From NCBI GenBank assembly GCA_963595735.1, contig CAVBJJ010000001.1:62001-126000 (forward strand): DNA of 64,000 nt. Direction: 5' to 3'. The notes below the pieces were generated by a model. That model ran no database searches, was not told the DNA's origin, and saw only the letters and a list, made by a program, of their open reading frames with translations. The DNA is from CALWOS01 sp963595735 (lineage in GTDB: Bacteria > Bacillota > Clostridia > Oscillospirales > Oscillospiraceae). The position numbers and the translations under genes were made by a program. Shown in pieces: positions 43,293-52,791 of the stretch. Position 1 is the first letter of the stretch, and each line of letters starts with the position of its first letter.

Positions 43293-44001
43293 ACATCTGA
43301 CCAAGGCTTTCGGCAGTCATGTGGTGCTCGACGATATCTCCGAGCACATCTGCCCCGGCGAAAAGGTCGTGATCATCGGCCCCTCCGGCAGCGGAAAATC
43401 CACATTTCTGCGCTGCCTGAACCTGCTGGAGACCCCCACCTCCGGGGAGATCTGGTTCCAGAACACCAACATCACCGACCCCAAATGCAACATCGACCAG
43501 GTGCGGCAAAAGCTGGGCATGGTGTTTCAGCATTTTAACCTGTTTCCCAACCTCTCCGTGCGGAAAAACATCACACTGGCGCCGGTGCAGACCGGCCTGA
43601 TGAAGCAAGACGAGGCCGACGAGACCGCAAGCGATCTGCTGCGCCGGGTGGGACTGTTCGACAAGGCCGACGCCTATCCCGCCCAGCTTTCCGGCGGCCA
43701 GAAGCAGCGCATCGCCATTGTCCGCGCCCTGGCCATGAAGCCGGTGGTCATGCTCTTCGACGAGCCCACCTCCGCCCTGGATCCGGAAATGGTCGGCGAG
43801 GTGCTGGATGTGATGAAAGACCTGGCCAACGACGGCATGACCATGGCGGTCGTCACCCACGAAATGGGCTTTGCCCGGGAGATGGGCGACCGGGTGCTGT
43901 TTATGGATGGCGGCCATATCATGGAGCAGGGACATCCGGAAAAGATTTTCGGCGACCCCCAGTGCGAGCGGCTGAAGACCTTCCTGTCCAAGGTGCTGTA
44001 A
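43279..44001 (+). CDS. Amino-acid ABC transporter ATP-binding protein (GlnQ type)
   Basis: 240 residues with a GTG start inside the permease gene. Walker A GPSGSGKST is at about 35-43, Q-loop MVFQHFNLFPN, signature LSGGQKQR (near 136), Walker B VMLFDEPTSALDPE and switch VTHEMGFA. The set of motifs is typical of PAAT importers. No complete binding protein follows; a 66-residue lipoprotein does. Confidence 0.94.
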   Translation: MIDVKHLTKAFGSHVVLDDISEHICPGEKVVIIGPSGSGKSTFLRCLNLLETPTSGEIWFQNTNITDPKCNIDQVRQKLGMVFQHFNLFPNLSVRKNITLAPVQTGLMKQDEADETASDLLRRVGLFDKADAYPAQLSGGQKQRIAIVRALAMKPVVMLFDEPTSALDPEMVGEVLDVMKDLANDGMTMAVVTHEMGFAREMGDRVLFMDGGHIMEQGHPEKIFGDPQCERLKTFLSKVL

Positions 44002-44067
44002 GCCCGGCTGTCTGCCCGGTAGTTTGCAGTTATGTTGCAAACTTATTACAAAAATATTAAAAAACGC

Positions 44068-44096
44068 TTGATTTCTCTCCCAGACCGTATTATAAT
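44068..44096 (+). promoter_or_regulatory. Promoter of the second small lipoprotein
   Basis: TTGATT (44068-44073), a 17-base spacer, TATAAT (44091-44096), with downstream CTGCCAC. It is nearly the same as the promoter at 24154. Confidence 0.75.
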
Positions 44097-44154
44097 CTGC
44101 CACAGCGCTAAAATTTCCCGCGCAAAAGAGAAAGAGAACAAGGAGAGAACTATC

Positions 44155-44355
44155 ATGAAGAAGATCGTTTGTGCTATCGCCGCTGTGGGCATGATCGCCG
44201 TTCTGTGCGCCGGCTGCAGCAGCAAGACCACCACCCAGACCGCGAACCCCACCCCCGCAAACACCGCCCCGGTGACCTCCACCACCCCCGCGCCGGAGAC
44301 CACCGCGCCCGCCATCGTGGTCGCCGAGCCCAGCGAGGCTCCCGTTGTGGCCTAA
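44155..44355 (+). CDS. Tiny lipoprotein: leader and linker without a ligand domain
   Basis: 66 residues. The lipobox LCAGC (Cys near 21) is followed by SSKTTTQTANPTPANTAP and similar Thr/Pro/Ala sequence to the end (SEAPVVA). It follows the permease-ATPase pair where a binding protein would be expected, and its leader resembles the binding lipoprotein at 24244. The AAGGAGAG ribosome site, own promoter and terminator suggest expression. It may be a truncated binding protein or a short surface lipopeptide. Confidence 0.6.
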   Translation: MKKIVCAIAAVGMIAVLCAGCSSKTTTQTANPTPANTAPVTSTTPAPETTAPAIVVAEPSEAPVVA

Positions 44356-44375
44356 GTCAAACCCATATTTGCACA

Positions 44376-44424
44376 AAAACGCCGTGGAAGCCGCTTTGCA
44401 AAAAGCGCCCCCGGCGTTTTTTGC
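44376..44424 (+). terminator. Terminator of the second small lipoprotein
   Basis: AAAACGCCG (44376-44384) pairs with CGGCGTTTT (44412-44420); an inner GCTTT/AAAGC stem is present; T tail. Confidence 0.75.
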
Positions 44425-44443
44425 GTTTCCGCCGGGATCGCAA

Positions 44444-44495
44444 TTGACAATGTTTTGCTTTTCCACTATAATACTCATACCCCGAATGGTATATG
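44444..44495 (+). promoter_or_regulatory. csoR promoter with CsoR-type operator
   Basis: Consensus TTGACA (44444-44449), a 17-base spacer, TATAAT (44467-44472), then the dyad CATACCCCGAATGGTATATG (44476-44495), which resembles CsoR boxes (ATACCC...GGGTAT) and overlaps the transcription start. This points to autoregulation. Confidence 0.75.
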
Positions 44496-44509
44496 AGGAG
44501 GTCAGAACC

Positions 44510-44785
44510 ATGAAGCAATGCATGGATGCAGAAAATTTACACCGCAGACTGAAAAAAATCATCGGACAGGTGCAGGCCATTGACCGTATGATCGACGAGG
44601 ATGTCCCCTGTGAAGATGTACTCTCCCAGATCAGCGCCGCAAAATCCGCGCTGAACGGATGCGGAAAGGTGGTTCTGGAGGGACATATCCAGCACTGTGT
44701 CCGAGACGGCATCGAGCACGGAGACATGGAAAAGACGCTGGAGAGCTTTACCAAAGCCGTGGAGCGCTTTGCCAATATGCAGTAA
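44510..44785 (+). CDS. csoR: CsoR/RcnR-family metal-sensing repressor
   Basis: 91 residues, all-helical DUF156 fold. Likely metal ligands are Cys34 (VPCEDVLSQI), His59 and Cys63 (EGHIQHCV), matching the Cys-His-Cys set of copper-sensing CsoR. The family releases its operator when metal binds. GAGGAGG precedes the ATG. Matching operator dyads lie before this gene and before the P-type ATPase. The exact metal (copper is most likely from the ligands) is not proven. Confidence 0.87.
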   Translation: MKQCMDAENLHRRLKKIIGQVQAIDRMIDEDVPCEDVLSQISAAKSALNGCGKVVLEGHIQHCVRDGIEHGDMEKTLESFTKAVERFANMQ

Positions 44786-44805
44786 ATTTTCTTCTATTTG
44801 ATACA

Positions 44806-44840
44806 CGAAACCAGCCAAAAAATATGGCTGGTTTTTTTAT
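44806..44840 (+). terminator. Terminator of csoR
   Basis: AAACCAGCC (44808-44816) pairs with GGCTGGTTT (44826-44834), followed by TTTT. Confidence 0.88.
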
Positions 44841-44848
44841 TTTGCTCC

Positions 44849-44901
44849 TTGACAACCTATACCCCCATATGTATAATATACGCATACCCCCTATGGTATA
44901 G
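44849..44901 (+). promoter_or_regulatory. P-type ATPase promoter with two CsoR-type operators
   Basis: TTGACA (44849-44854), a 17-base spacer, TATAAT (44872-44877). One dyad, TATACCCCCATATGTATA, fills the spacer (44858-44875); a second, CATACCCCCTATGGTATAG (44883-44901), covers the start region. Two boxes imply tight repression. Confidence 0.78.
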
Positions 44902-44918
44902 AAAGGAGTCCCCTAGCC

Positions 44919-46789
<1,871 letters not shown>

Positions 46790-46793
<4 letters not shown>

Positions 46794-46960
46794 TTTTGAA
46801 AATTATCGGCCTGATCGTTGGCATTGTGATCCTGATCACAGGCATTTTCTACCTGCACAAGGAAAAGAACGACCCGGAATCGAAAAAGATCTACACTGTG
46901 GTCAGTGTGATCGGCGCGGTGATCGCCGCCGTGTGCGTGCCGCTGCTGCTGCTCGCCTGA
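46790..46960 (+). CDS. Small two-helix membrane protein coupled to the metal ATPase
   Basis: 56 residues: MILKIIGLIVGIVILITGIF, then a charged loop LHKEKNDPESKKIY, then TVVSVIGAVIAAVCVPLLLLA. Its ATG overlaps the ATPase stop, and GGAGGATG lies just upstream, so it is very probably translated with the pump. It may be a small regulatory or assembly subunit (inference). Confidence 0.7.
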
Positions 46961-46968
46961 GAAAACGC

Positions 46969-47013
46969 AAACGCGGGAGAGGGTATTTCAGCTACCCTCT
47001 CCCGCGTTGTTTT
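46969..47013 (+). terminator. Terminator of the metal-efflux operon
   Basis: A 16-bp stem, AACGCGGGAGAGGGTA (46970-46985) with TACCCTCTCCCGCGTT (46993-47008), followed by GTTTTA. Confidence 0.9.
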
Positions 47014-47021
47014 ATGTTATC

Positions 47022-47202
47022 TCAGCTTGACAAAAAAGTCCAGGACTCTTTTGACAGTCTTGCCTCTCCCCTTGGGAGAGGTGGCTGAGCGCAGCGAAAA
47101 CGGAGAGGGCAAACCATGACCATGCCATAGGAACCCGGGGGCTTGATTATCTGCAAAACCCTCTCAGTCGCCTGCGGCGACAGCTCTCCCAAAGGGAGAG
47201 CC
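47022..47202 (-). repeat. MITE-like dispersed repeat, copy C (inverted)
   Basis: The core is 47062-47202 (141 bp) in the opposite orientation to A and B. Its inner end directly abuts the broken acetyltransferase reading frame, so an exact element boundary is visible near 47202/47203. The outer flank (about 47027-47052) contains a short GTCC/GGAC hairpin. Confidence 0.8.
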
Positions 47203-47424
47203 AAACCGGGAATATCCTTTACTACGACGCTCCCGCCGCCGATGACGACATTGTCCCCGATCGTCACCCCCGGCATGACCTGCACGCCCGCGCCGATCCA
47301 GACATTGCTCCCGACCGTGATGGGATAGGCGTATTCCAGCCCCTGATTCCGACGGGAATCCTGCATCGTGATTGGCGTCATACAGCATTTGCTTTTGCAT
47401 TTTTTCTTTTTCTGTCACAGGCAT
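47203..47424 (-). pseudogene. Maltose/galactoside O-acetyltransferase remnant, internally deleted and cut by the repeat
   Basis: The N terminus reads MPVTEKEKMQKQMLYDANHD, the classic Maa/NodL start. The frame then switches, and the C-terminal left-handed beta-helix appears in another frame: NQGLEYAYPITVGSNVWIGAG...GVTIGDNVVIGGGSVVVKDIPG. About 110 central codons are missing and a frameshift separates the halves. After KDIPG, where VAVGNPCRV would normally follow, the sequence passes straight into repeat copy C. It cannot make a working enzyme. Confidence 0.8.
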
Positions 47425-47449
47425 CCCTCATGCGGTCCGGCCGTGCCGC

Positions 47450-47929
47450 TTACAATGTGTGATAATACAGGCAGATATTCTGGAACGAGCCGTCCTTCAT
47501 GCGAAAGCCCTTGGGGACGGTGCCGATCTGCACAAAGCCCAGCTTTTCGTACAGCCGCCGGGCGGGAAGATTGTTTTCCACCACGGCGTTAAACTGTAAA
47601 ATGCCAAAGCCCAGCTGCTTCGCCTGGGCAAGGCAGTCCAGCACCAGCTGCTGCCCGATGTGCTTTCCCCGGCAGGCGGCGTCCACCGCGTAGCTGGCGT
47701 TGGAAATGTGTCCCAGCCGGCCGCTGTAATTGGGATGGAGGATATACAGCCCCACGAGGGCGCCGTTTTCTTCCGCCACCCCGCAATGGCTCTGGGAGCC
47801 AAAAAAGGCTTTTCCGCTTTCCGCGTCCAGCAGCTCCTCCTGGGGAAAGGCCACGCCCTCCTCCACTACCGCGTTCCAGAGCCGGATCATCTCCGGCAGG
47901 TCCTTTTCCTGATATGCTCGAATTTCCAT
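47450..47929 (-). CDS. GNAT-family N-acetyltransferase
   Basis: 159 residues from the ATG at 47929, which has AGAGGT upstream. It begins MEIRAYQEKDLPEMIRLWN. The acetyl-CoA loop is ACRGKHIGQQLVLDCL (near 86), and the C-terminal NLPARRLYEKLGFVQIG motif is typical. The substrate is unknown; it may act on a small molecule or a protein N terminus. Confidence 0.85.
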   Translation of the reverse strand: MEIRAYQEKDLPEMIRLWNAVVEEGVAFPQEELLDAESGKAFFGSQSHCGVAEENGALVGLYILHPNYSGRLGHISNASYAVDAACRGKHIGQQLVLDCLAQAKQLGFGILQFNAVVENNLPARRLYEKLGFVQIGTVPKGFRMKDGSFQNICLYYHTL

Positions 47930-47977
47930 TAGAATACCTCTGTCTTTTTCAATATGCTTATTTTTCTGCAAAGCAGC

Positions 47978-48988
47978 CTACTTGCGATCCCAGTTTTTCA
48001 TGCTGCTGCCCTGCTGTTCCACAAAGCCGCGATGTCCCTGCACGGGAATCCGGGCAAGGGCGGCTTCCAGCGCCGCGAACTCCGTCTGTGTCAGTGTGAC
48101 ATTCCAAGCCCCCAGATTTTCCAGAATACGCTCCTGATTTTTGGAGCCGGGGATCGGCACCACATTGGGATACTTATGCAGCATCCAGCTCAGCGAGATC
48201 TGCGCCTTGGTCGCCCGCTTCTGCTCCGCATAGCGCTCCAGCAGATCAAGAATCGGCTGATTGGCCGCCAGATTCTCCCGGCGCAGCTGCGGGACATATT
48301 TCCGCACATCGTCGCTGTGAGAAAAGTCCGTGCTTGCGGTCACCTTGCCGGACAGAAATCCGCTGGCAATGGGAGAAAAGGGAACCACGCCGATATCATG
48401 GGCAAGGCAATAGGGAATAACAGCCTCCTCAACGCCCCGCTCTACCATAGAATAAATATTCTGCACTGCGGACAAAGGCGTGACGGCGTTTGCCCGCTCG
48501 ATCACATCCACATCCACCTGGGACAGCCCCCAACCGCGAATCTGTCCGTCCTGCACGAGCTTTCCCATGACCCCGGCTACCTCCTCCACCGGGATATCCG
48601 GGTTGATACGGTGCAGGTAATACAGATCGGCATACTCGGTTTGCAGCCGCTGCAGGGAGGCGCTCAGGTGTGTCCGAATCACCGTCTCCAAACCGTTTTC
48701 GGCCACCTCGCGAGTGTCCAGATGCAGTTTCGTTGCCAATACCACATCCTTACGGAAAGCGTGCACGGCCTCGCCGACGATTTTTTCATTATGTCCCAAA
48801 TTTTCCGGCAGCAGGTTCGGGCCATAGGCCTCGGCCGTATCAAAAAAAGTACAGCCGAACGCATAGGCCTTTTGTATCGCTGCAATGCTGTATTCCCGGC
48901 TGGGTATCTCTCCGTATCCGTGGCTGAGCCCCATGCACCCCATACCAATAGGGGACACTTCGATCTCCCGTAATTTCCGCAGCTTCAT
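47978..48988 (-). CDS. Aldo/keto reductase
   Basis: 336 residues. The catalytic tetrad region is FFDTAEAYG (about 48-56), with LATKLHL and the His of YYLHRINPDIP (near 125). NADPH contacts are in PIPGSKNQERILENLGA near the C terminus. It resembles the AKR12/13 group (YghZ/YajO-like) of broad aldehyde reductases. GGAGGAG precedes the ATG. Probably transcribed as a single gene. Confidence 0.92.
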   Translation of the reverse strand: MKLRKLREIEVSPIGMGCMGLSHGYGEIPSREYSIAAIQKAYAFGCTFFDTAEAYGPNLLPENLGHNEKIVGEAVHAFRKDVVLATKLHLDTREVAENGLETVIRTHLSASLQRLQTEYADLYYLHRINPDIPVEEVAGVMGKLVQDGQIRGWGLSQVDVDVIERANAVTPLSAVQNIYSMVERGVEEAVIPYCLAHDIGVVPFSPIASGFLSGKVTASTDFSHSDDVRKYVPQLRRENLAANQPILDLLERYAEQKRATKAQISLSWMLHKYPNVVPIPGSKNQERILENLGAWNVTLTQTEFAALEAALARIPVQGHRGFVEQQGSSMKNWDRK

Positions 48989-49104
48989 TTGTACTCCTCC
49001 ATTCTGCCTTTTCCGCCGGTTTCCTGGCGTCTGTTTTTCTCATATCTTATCATAGTTTACCATCCGCGACAAGAATGCAGCGAACTCTGATGCGGGAAAA
49101 ATAA

Positions 49105-49150
49105 AATCGCCGGAGCGTGTTCCCGCAAAAGAGAACGCGCTCCGGCTTTT
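49105..49150 (-). terminator. Terminator of the ferredoxin gene
   Basis: GCCGGAGCGTGTTC (49109-49122) pairs with GAACGCGCTCCGGC (49133-49146); on the minus strand GATTTTATTTTT follows. Confidence 0.75.
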
Positions 49151-49156
49151 GGTTTT

Positions 49157-49342
49157 TTACTTTTTCTGGATGGCGTCTACCGGACAGCCCTCCATGGCGG
49201 CTTTGGTGTTTTCCATTTCCGCCGGGGGGACATCCGCCTCCACCGCGGCAGCAGTTCCGGCGCCGGTCATATAAAACACCTCCGGGCAGACATCGTGGCA
49301 CATACCACAGCCCACGCAATCCTGATTGACATATACGCGCAT
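49157..49342 (-). CDS. Single-cluster [4Fe-4S] ferredoxin
   Basis: 61 residues. CVGCGMCHDVCP (about 9-20) gives the CxxCxxCxxxCP pattern, and a later GCPVDAI (near 52) supplies the remaining conserved Cys. One cluster is expected. It is an electron carrier for anaerobic redox enzymes. AAGGAGG precedes the ATG. Confidence 0.92.
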   Translation of the reverse strand: MRVYVNQDCVGCGMCHDVCPEVFYMTGAGTAAAVEADVPPAEMENTKAAMEGCPVDAIQKK

Positions 49343-49409
49343 ACTTTTTCGCCTCCTTTGTGGAGCTAGTCTCCCCCAAGGTGCGAAAAACTATGCACCG
49401 CGCCCGGCA

Positions 49410-49685
49410 TTACCACCACAGCAGCAGCGCCACCGCCAGCAGCTGGGCAATCAGGATCAGCGGCAGGCCGATGCGAAACTTTTTGTGCAGGGTCTTGTGC
49501 CGAAACAAAAACATTCCCGCAATGGCGCAGGGACTGCCGCCAAGCACCGCCAGCAGCAAAAGGGTGGATTCCCGGATACGGCGGCGCTTGTGCCGGGCTT
49601 TCCACTTGTCCGCGCCAAAGGCGGCCAGCGCCGCCACATTGATCGCCAGCAGATACCCCAGCAAGAGCTTGATCCAGATGCTCAC
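49410..49685 (-). CDS. DUF1294 small membrane protein
   Basis: 91 residues, GTG start that overlaps the YgiQ stop (GTGA). Hydrophobic helices are at about 5-22, 42-60 and 73-90. The family sequence FGADKWKARHKRRRIRESTLLLLAVLGGSPCA and FRHKTLHKKF is clear. Function unknown; probably translationally coupled to the upstream gene. Confidence 0.85.
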   Translation of the reverse strand: MSIWIKLLLGYLLAINVAALAAFGADKWKARHKRRRIRESTLLLLAVLGGSPCAIAGMFLFRHKTLHKKFRIGLPLILIAQLLAVALLLWW

Positions 49686-51658
49686 GGGCGTTTTCCTTTC
49701 TTCCCGCCGGTCTTGGTCTTGGGCTTTGCCTTTGCCCAGCCGGCTTTTTTCCGGGCAGCGGATTTTTCCGGCTTTCTGGGCGGCTCCGGCTTTTGCGCCG
49801 CTTTACGCTGGCCGGGCGGCTTGGGATTTTTACCTCGGTAGCCGCCGGCGCTGCCGTCCGGCCGCACCAGACAGTCCCGGCCAAAGCCGATGAGGTCGGT
49901 GCGTCCCGCTTCCCGCAGGGCTTCGATGACCATTTGCCGTCTGTCCGGCCGTTTCCATTGGAGCAGCGCCCGCTGGAGCGCCTTTTCCCGTGGTGTTTTG
50001 GCCACATACACCGGCTCCATCGTGCGGGGATCCAGCTCCGTATAGTACATACAGGTGGACAGGGTGCCGGGAGTGGGATAAAAATCCTGCACCTGCTCCG
50101 GCTGTCTGCCCAGACGGTTGAGGTACACGGCCAGATCCACCGCGTCCTGCAGGGTGCAGCCGGGATGGCTGCTCATCAGATAGGGTACCAGAAACTGTTC
50201 CTTGGCATAGCGCTGATTCAGCTTCCGGTATTTCTCCATGAACTGCTCGTATACCTGAATATGGGGCTTGCCCATAAAGTCCAGCACGCTGTTGATGCAG
50301 TGCTCCGGCGCAACCTTCAGCTGACCGGAAATATGATGATGCACCAGCTCCGCAAAGAACTCGCCGTTTTTGTCCTGGAGCATGAAGTCAAAGCGAATGC
50401 CGGAGCGGATGAACACCTTTTTCACCCCCGGCAGCTCCCGCAGCCGCCGCAGCAGGCGGAGATAATCGCTGTGGTCGGCGTCCAGATTCCGGCAGGCCGT
50501 TGGGGCAAGACATCGCTTTTTCGGACACATCCCGTGCTTTGCCTGCTCCTTGCAGGAATTGCGCCGGAAGTTGGCTGTAGGGCCGCCCACATCGCTGACA
50601 TAGCCCTTCCACAGGGGATGATGGGTCATGCGCTCCACCTCCGCGATCACGCTTTCATGGCTGCGGGAGGTGACCATACGCCCCTGGTGCAGCGCCAGCG
50701 CGCAGAAGTTGCAGGCGCCGAAGCAGCCCCGGTTATGGATAACGGAAAAGCGCACCTCCTCAATGGCCGGCACGCCGCCCATGCTGTCATACATGGGATG
50801 CGGCTCCCGGGTAAAGGGCAGCGCCGCCACCGCGTCCAGTTCCGCGGTGTTCAGGGGCATGGCCGGCGGATTACAGACCAGGCACCGGTCGCCGTGCCAC
50901 TGCCACAGCGCCTTGCCCCGCACGGGGTCGTGCTCCTCGTACTGGATGCGGGCGGCGTCGGCATAGTCCCGTTTGCTGCTCTGCACCTCTGAAAAATCGG
51001 GCAGTTGGACATAGGGAAAGCCGCAGTCCTGCTCCGGCGTGCGGGTCAGGTAGCAGATCCCCCGGATATCCGACATCTCTTCCATGGGGCGTTTTTTCTT
51101 CAGGCGTCGGCAGACCTCCCGCTCCGCGCGTTCGGCCATGCCGTAGATCAGCAGATCCGCGCCGGAGTCGATGAGAATGCTCCGGCGAACGGTATCGTCC
51201 CAGTAATCATAGTGGGCAAAGCGGCGCAGGCTGGCCTCCAGTCCGCCCAGAAGGATGGGTACCTCCTGACCAAAGGCCTCCCGGGCGCGGTTGGCATAGA
51301 CGATGCAGGCGCGATCCGGCCGCCGTCCCGCCTGCTTGCCGGGGGAATAAAAGTCCTCGCTCCGGCGCTTTTTTGCCGCGGTATAGTGGGCGACCATGGA
51401 GTCCAGATTTCCCGCCCCGATCAGCACGCCCAGCTTGGGGCGACCCATGGCGCGGAACGCATCGGCGCTGTGCCAGTCCGGCTGCGCCAGCACCGCCACA
51501 CGGAAGCCGTCCGCCTCCAGCAGTCGGCCGATCACCGCCGCGCCGAAGCTGGGGTGGTCTACATAGGCGTCGCCGGTGACCAGCAGAAAGTCATACCACC
51601 ACCAGCCCCGTTCCTCCAGCTCCGCCTTGGAGGTGGGAAGATAAGATTCATATTGCAT
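49682..51658 (-). CDS. YgiQ-family radical SAM protein (UPF0313)
   Basis: 658 residues. The N-terminal cobalamin-like/UPF0313 domain has LVTGDAYVDHPSFG (near 25). The radical SAM cluster motif is RGCFGACNFCALALHQG (near 305), followed by SRSHESVI and DVGGPTANF. The C-terminal tail is very basic and Lys/Pro-rich. The reaction is unknown. The ATG at 51658 (MQYESYLPTSK) matches the usual family start and has AAGGAG ten bases upstream; an ATG at 51694 is an alternative. Confidence 0.9.
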   Translation of the reverse strand: MQYESYLPTSKAELEERGWWWYDFLLVTGDAYVDHPSFGAAVIGRLLEADGFRVAVLAQPDWHSADAFRAMGRPKLGVLIGAGNLDSMVAHYTAAKKRRSEDFYSPGKQAGRRPDRACIVYANRAREAFGQEVPILLGGLEASLRRFAHYDYWDDTVRRSILIDSGADLLIYGMAERAEREVCRRLKKKRPMEEMSDIRGICYLTRTPEQDCGFPYVQLPDFSEVQSSKRDYADAARIQYEEHDPVRGKALWQWHGDRCLVCNPPAMPLNTAELDAVAALPFTREPHPMYDSMGGVPAIEEVRFSVIHNRGCFGACNFCALALHQGRMVTSRSHESVIAEVERMTHHPLWKGYVSDVGGPTANFRRNSCKEQAKHGMCPKKRCLAPTACRNLDADHSDYLRLLRRLRELPGVKKVFIRSGIRFDFMLQDKNGEFFAELVHHHISGQLKVAPEHCINSVLDFMGKPHIQVYEQFMEKYRKLNQRYAKEQFLVPYLMSSHPGCTLQDAVDLAVYLNRLGRQPEQVQDFYPTPGTLSTCMYYTELDPRTMEPVYVAKTPREKALQRALLQWKRPDRRQMVIEALREAGRTDLIGFGRDCLVRPDGSAGGYRGKNPKPPGQRKAAQKPEPPRKPEKSAARKKAGWAKAKPKTKTGGKKGKRP

Positions 51659-51696
51659 AAAGGAGCGTCTCCTTGTTTCTTCTGTTTCAGACATGG

Positions 51697-52791
51697 CTAT
51701 TCGATCCTGCCCCGGTACCAGCCGCTGATGCCCCGGTGCTTACAAAGCCAGCCCCGGCTGGTCTCCTCCACGATGGAGATCCGGTCGCCGGGGCGCAGGG
51801 GCAGCTCGTAATCCGTGCAGTCGTTGCACCAGCAAACCGCCCCGTCGCCGTACAGATATTTGGTCAGGATATCCATCTCATATCCGGTGCGGATGTGGCG
51901 GCAGCGGGAAAACTCCGCGCCCCGCTGCAAAACCCGCACCTGATTGTCGCCATAGCGGATATACGCGCTGCGGCGGGAGGCCTTTTGCGGCAGCAGCACC
52001 CGGCGCACTGGGAAGGGGTCATAGGCGATGTGGGAAAAGATCTCGCTGCCCGCCCGGGGGATGACCAGCGCGTTGAGCTGGCCGTCGTCCTTGAGCACGC
52101 AGCCGCCGTCAATGGAGATGATGCGGCTTTCCCGGTCGATGATGGGATTGGCGCAGGTGATGTCCCCGCCATAGAGCATGACCGGCCAGTGTCCCACAAT
52201 GACCCATTTGTCAAATTTTCGCCCCTGCCGGAGGAAATTATCATATTTCGTGCAGGCCCAGCCGTCCCAGGTCTCCGGCTCGCCCTCCGGCAGCCCCCCG
52301 TGAACGAAGTCATAGTCCGGGGTACGGATCACATGGGGCATGGCGTCCATAAAGGCCAGCTCCTCCGGAAAAGCCGCGGCGATGCGGTCATAGATCTCCC
52401 GGCTTGGAGTGTCCTCCTCCGGCAGATAGCCGATGGCATCGCACATCTGCCGCAGCAGCCCCGGCTGCCAGCCTCGGTGTCCCTTGCGGATATATTCCTG
52501 CAGGGGCAGCACAAAGGGCTTGTCATCCAGCAGCCACTGGTGCCAGCAGTCGCAGTTGCCCGCCATCGGCCAGACGGTGTGGCTGCGGCACAGCTCCATG
52601 ACCCGGTGCAGGGTACCGAGACTGTCCGGCCCCTTTTCCATAATGTCCCCCAGCAGAATCAGTACATCCTCCTTGCTGAAGGCACATTTTTCCAGCAGGC
52701 CGTTGAAATACTCCAGATTGCCGTGGATATCGGAAATGACCAGAATGCGCCGGTTTGGCGGCAGGGTACGGTGGACAATGTTTGCCTTCAT
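51697..52791 (-). CDS. Calcineurin-type phosphoesterase with C-terminal SH3-like domain
   Basis: 364 residues. PPP/PrpE-type motifs are VISDIHGN (about 18-25), LLGDIMEKGPDS (near 46), AGNCD (near 77), VHGG (near 164) and VGHWP (near 199). The enzyme part resembles bacterial Ser/Thr or diadenosine-tetraphosphate phosphatases. Residues about 310-364 (LRPGDRISIVEETSRGWLCKHRGISGWYRG) look like an SH3b module, which is unusual in this family. The gene overlaps its upstream neighbour as ATGA. Confidence 0.85.
   Translation of the reverse strand: MKANIVHRTLPPNRRILVISDIHGNLEYFNGLLEKCAFSKEDVLILLGDIMEKGPDSLGTLHRVMELCRSHTVWPMAGNCDCWHQWLLDDKPFVLPLQEYIRKGHRGWQPGLLRQMCDAIGYLPEEDTPSREIYDRIAAAFPEELAFMDAMPHVIRTPDYDFVHGGLPEGEPETWDGWACTKYDNFLRQGRKFDKWVIVGHWPVMLYGGDITCANPIIDRESRIISIDGGCVLKDDGQLNALVIPRAGSEIFSHIAYDPFPVRRVLLPQKASRRSAYIRYGDNQVRVLQRGAEFSRCRHIRTGYEMDILTKYLYGDGAVCWCNDCTDYELPLRPGDRISIVEETSRGWLCKHRGISGWYRGRIE

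Noticed and set aside
47022..47202. Reading frame continuing from the acetyltransferase remnant through the repeat
   Set aside because: The codons after KDIPG belong to repeat copy C, not to the enzyme.
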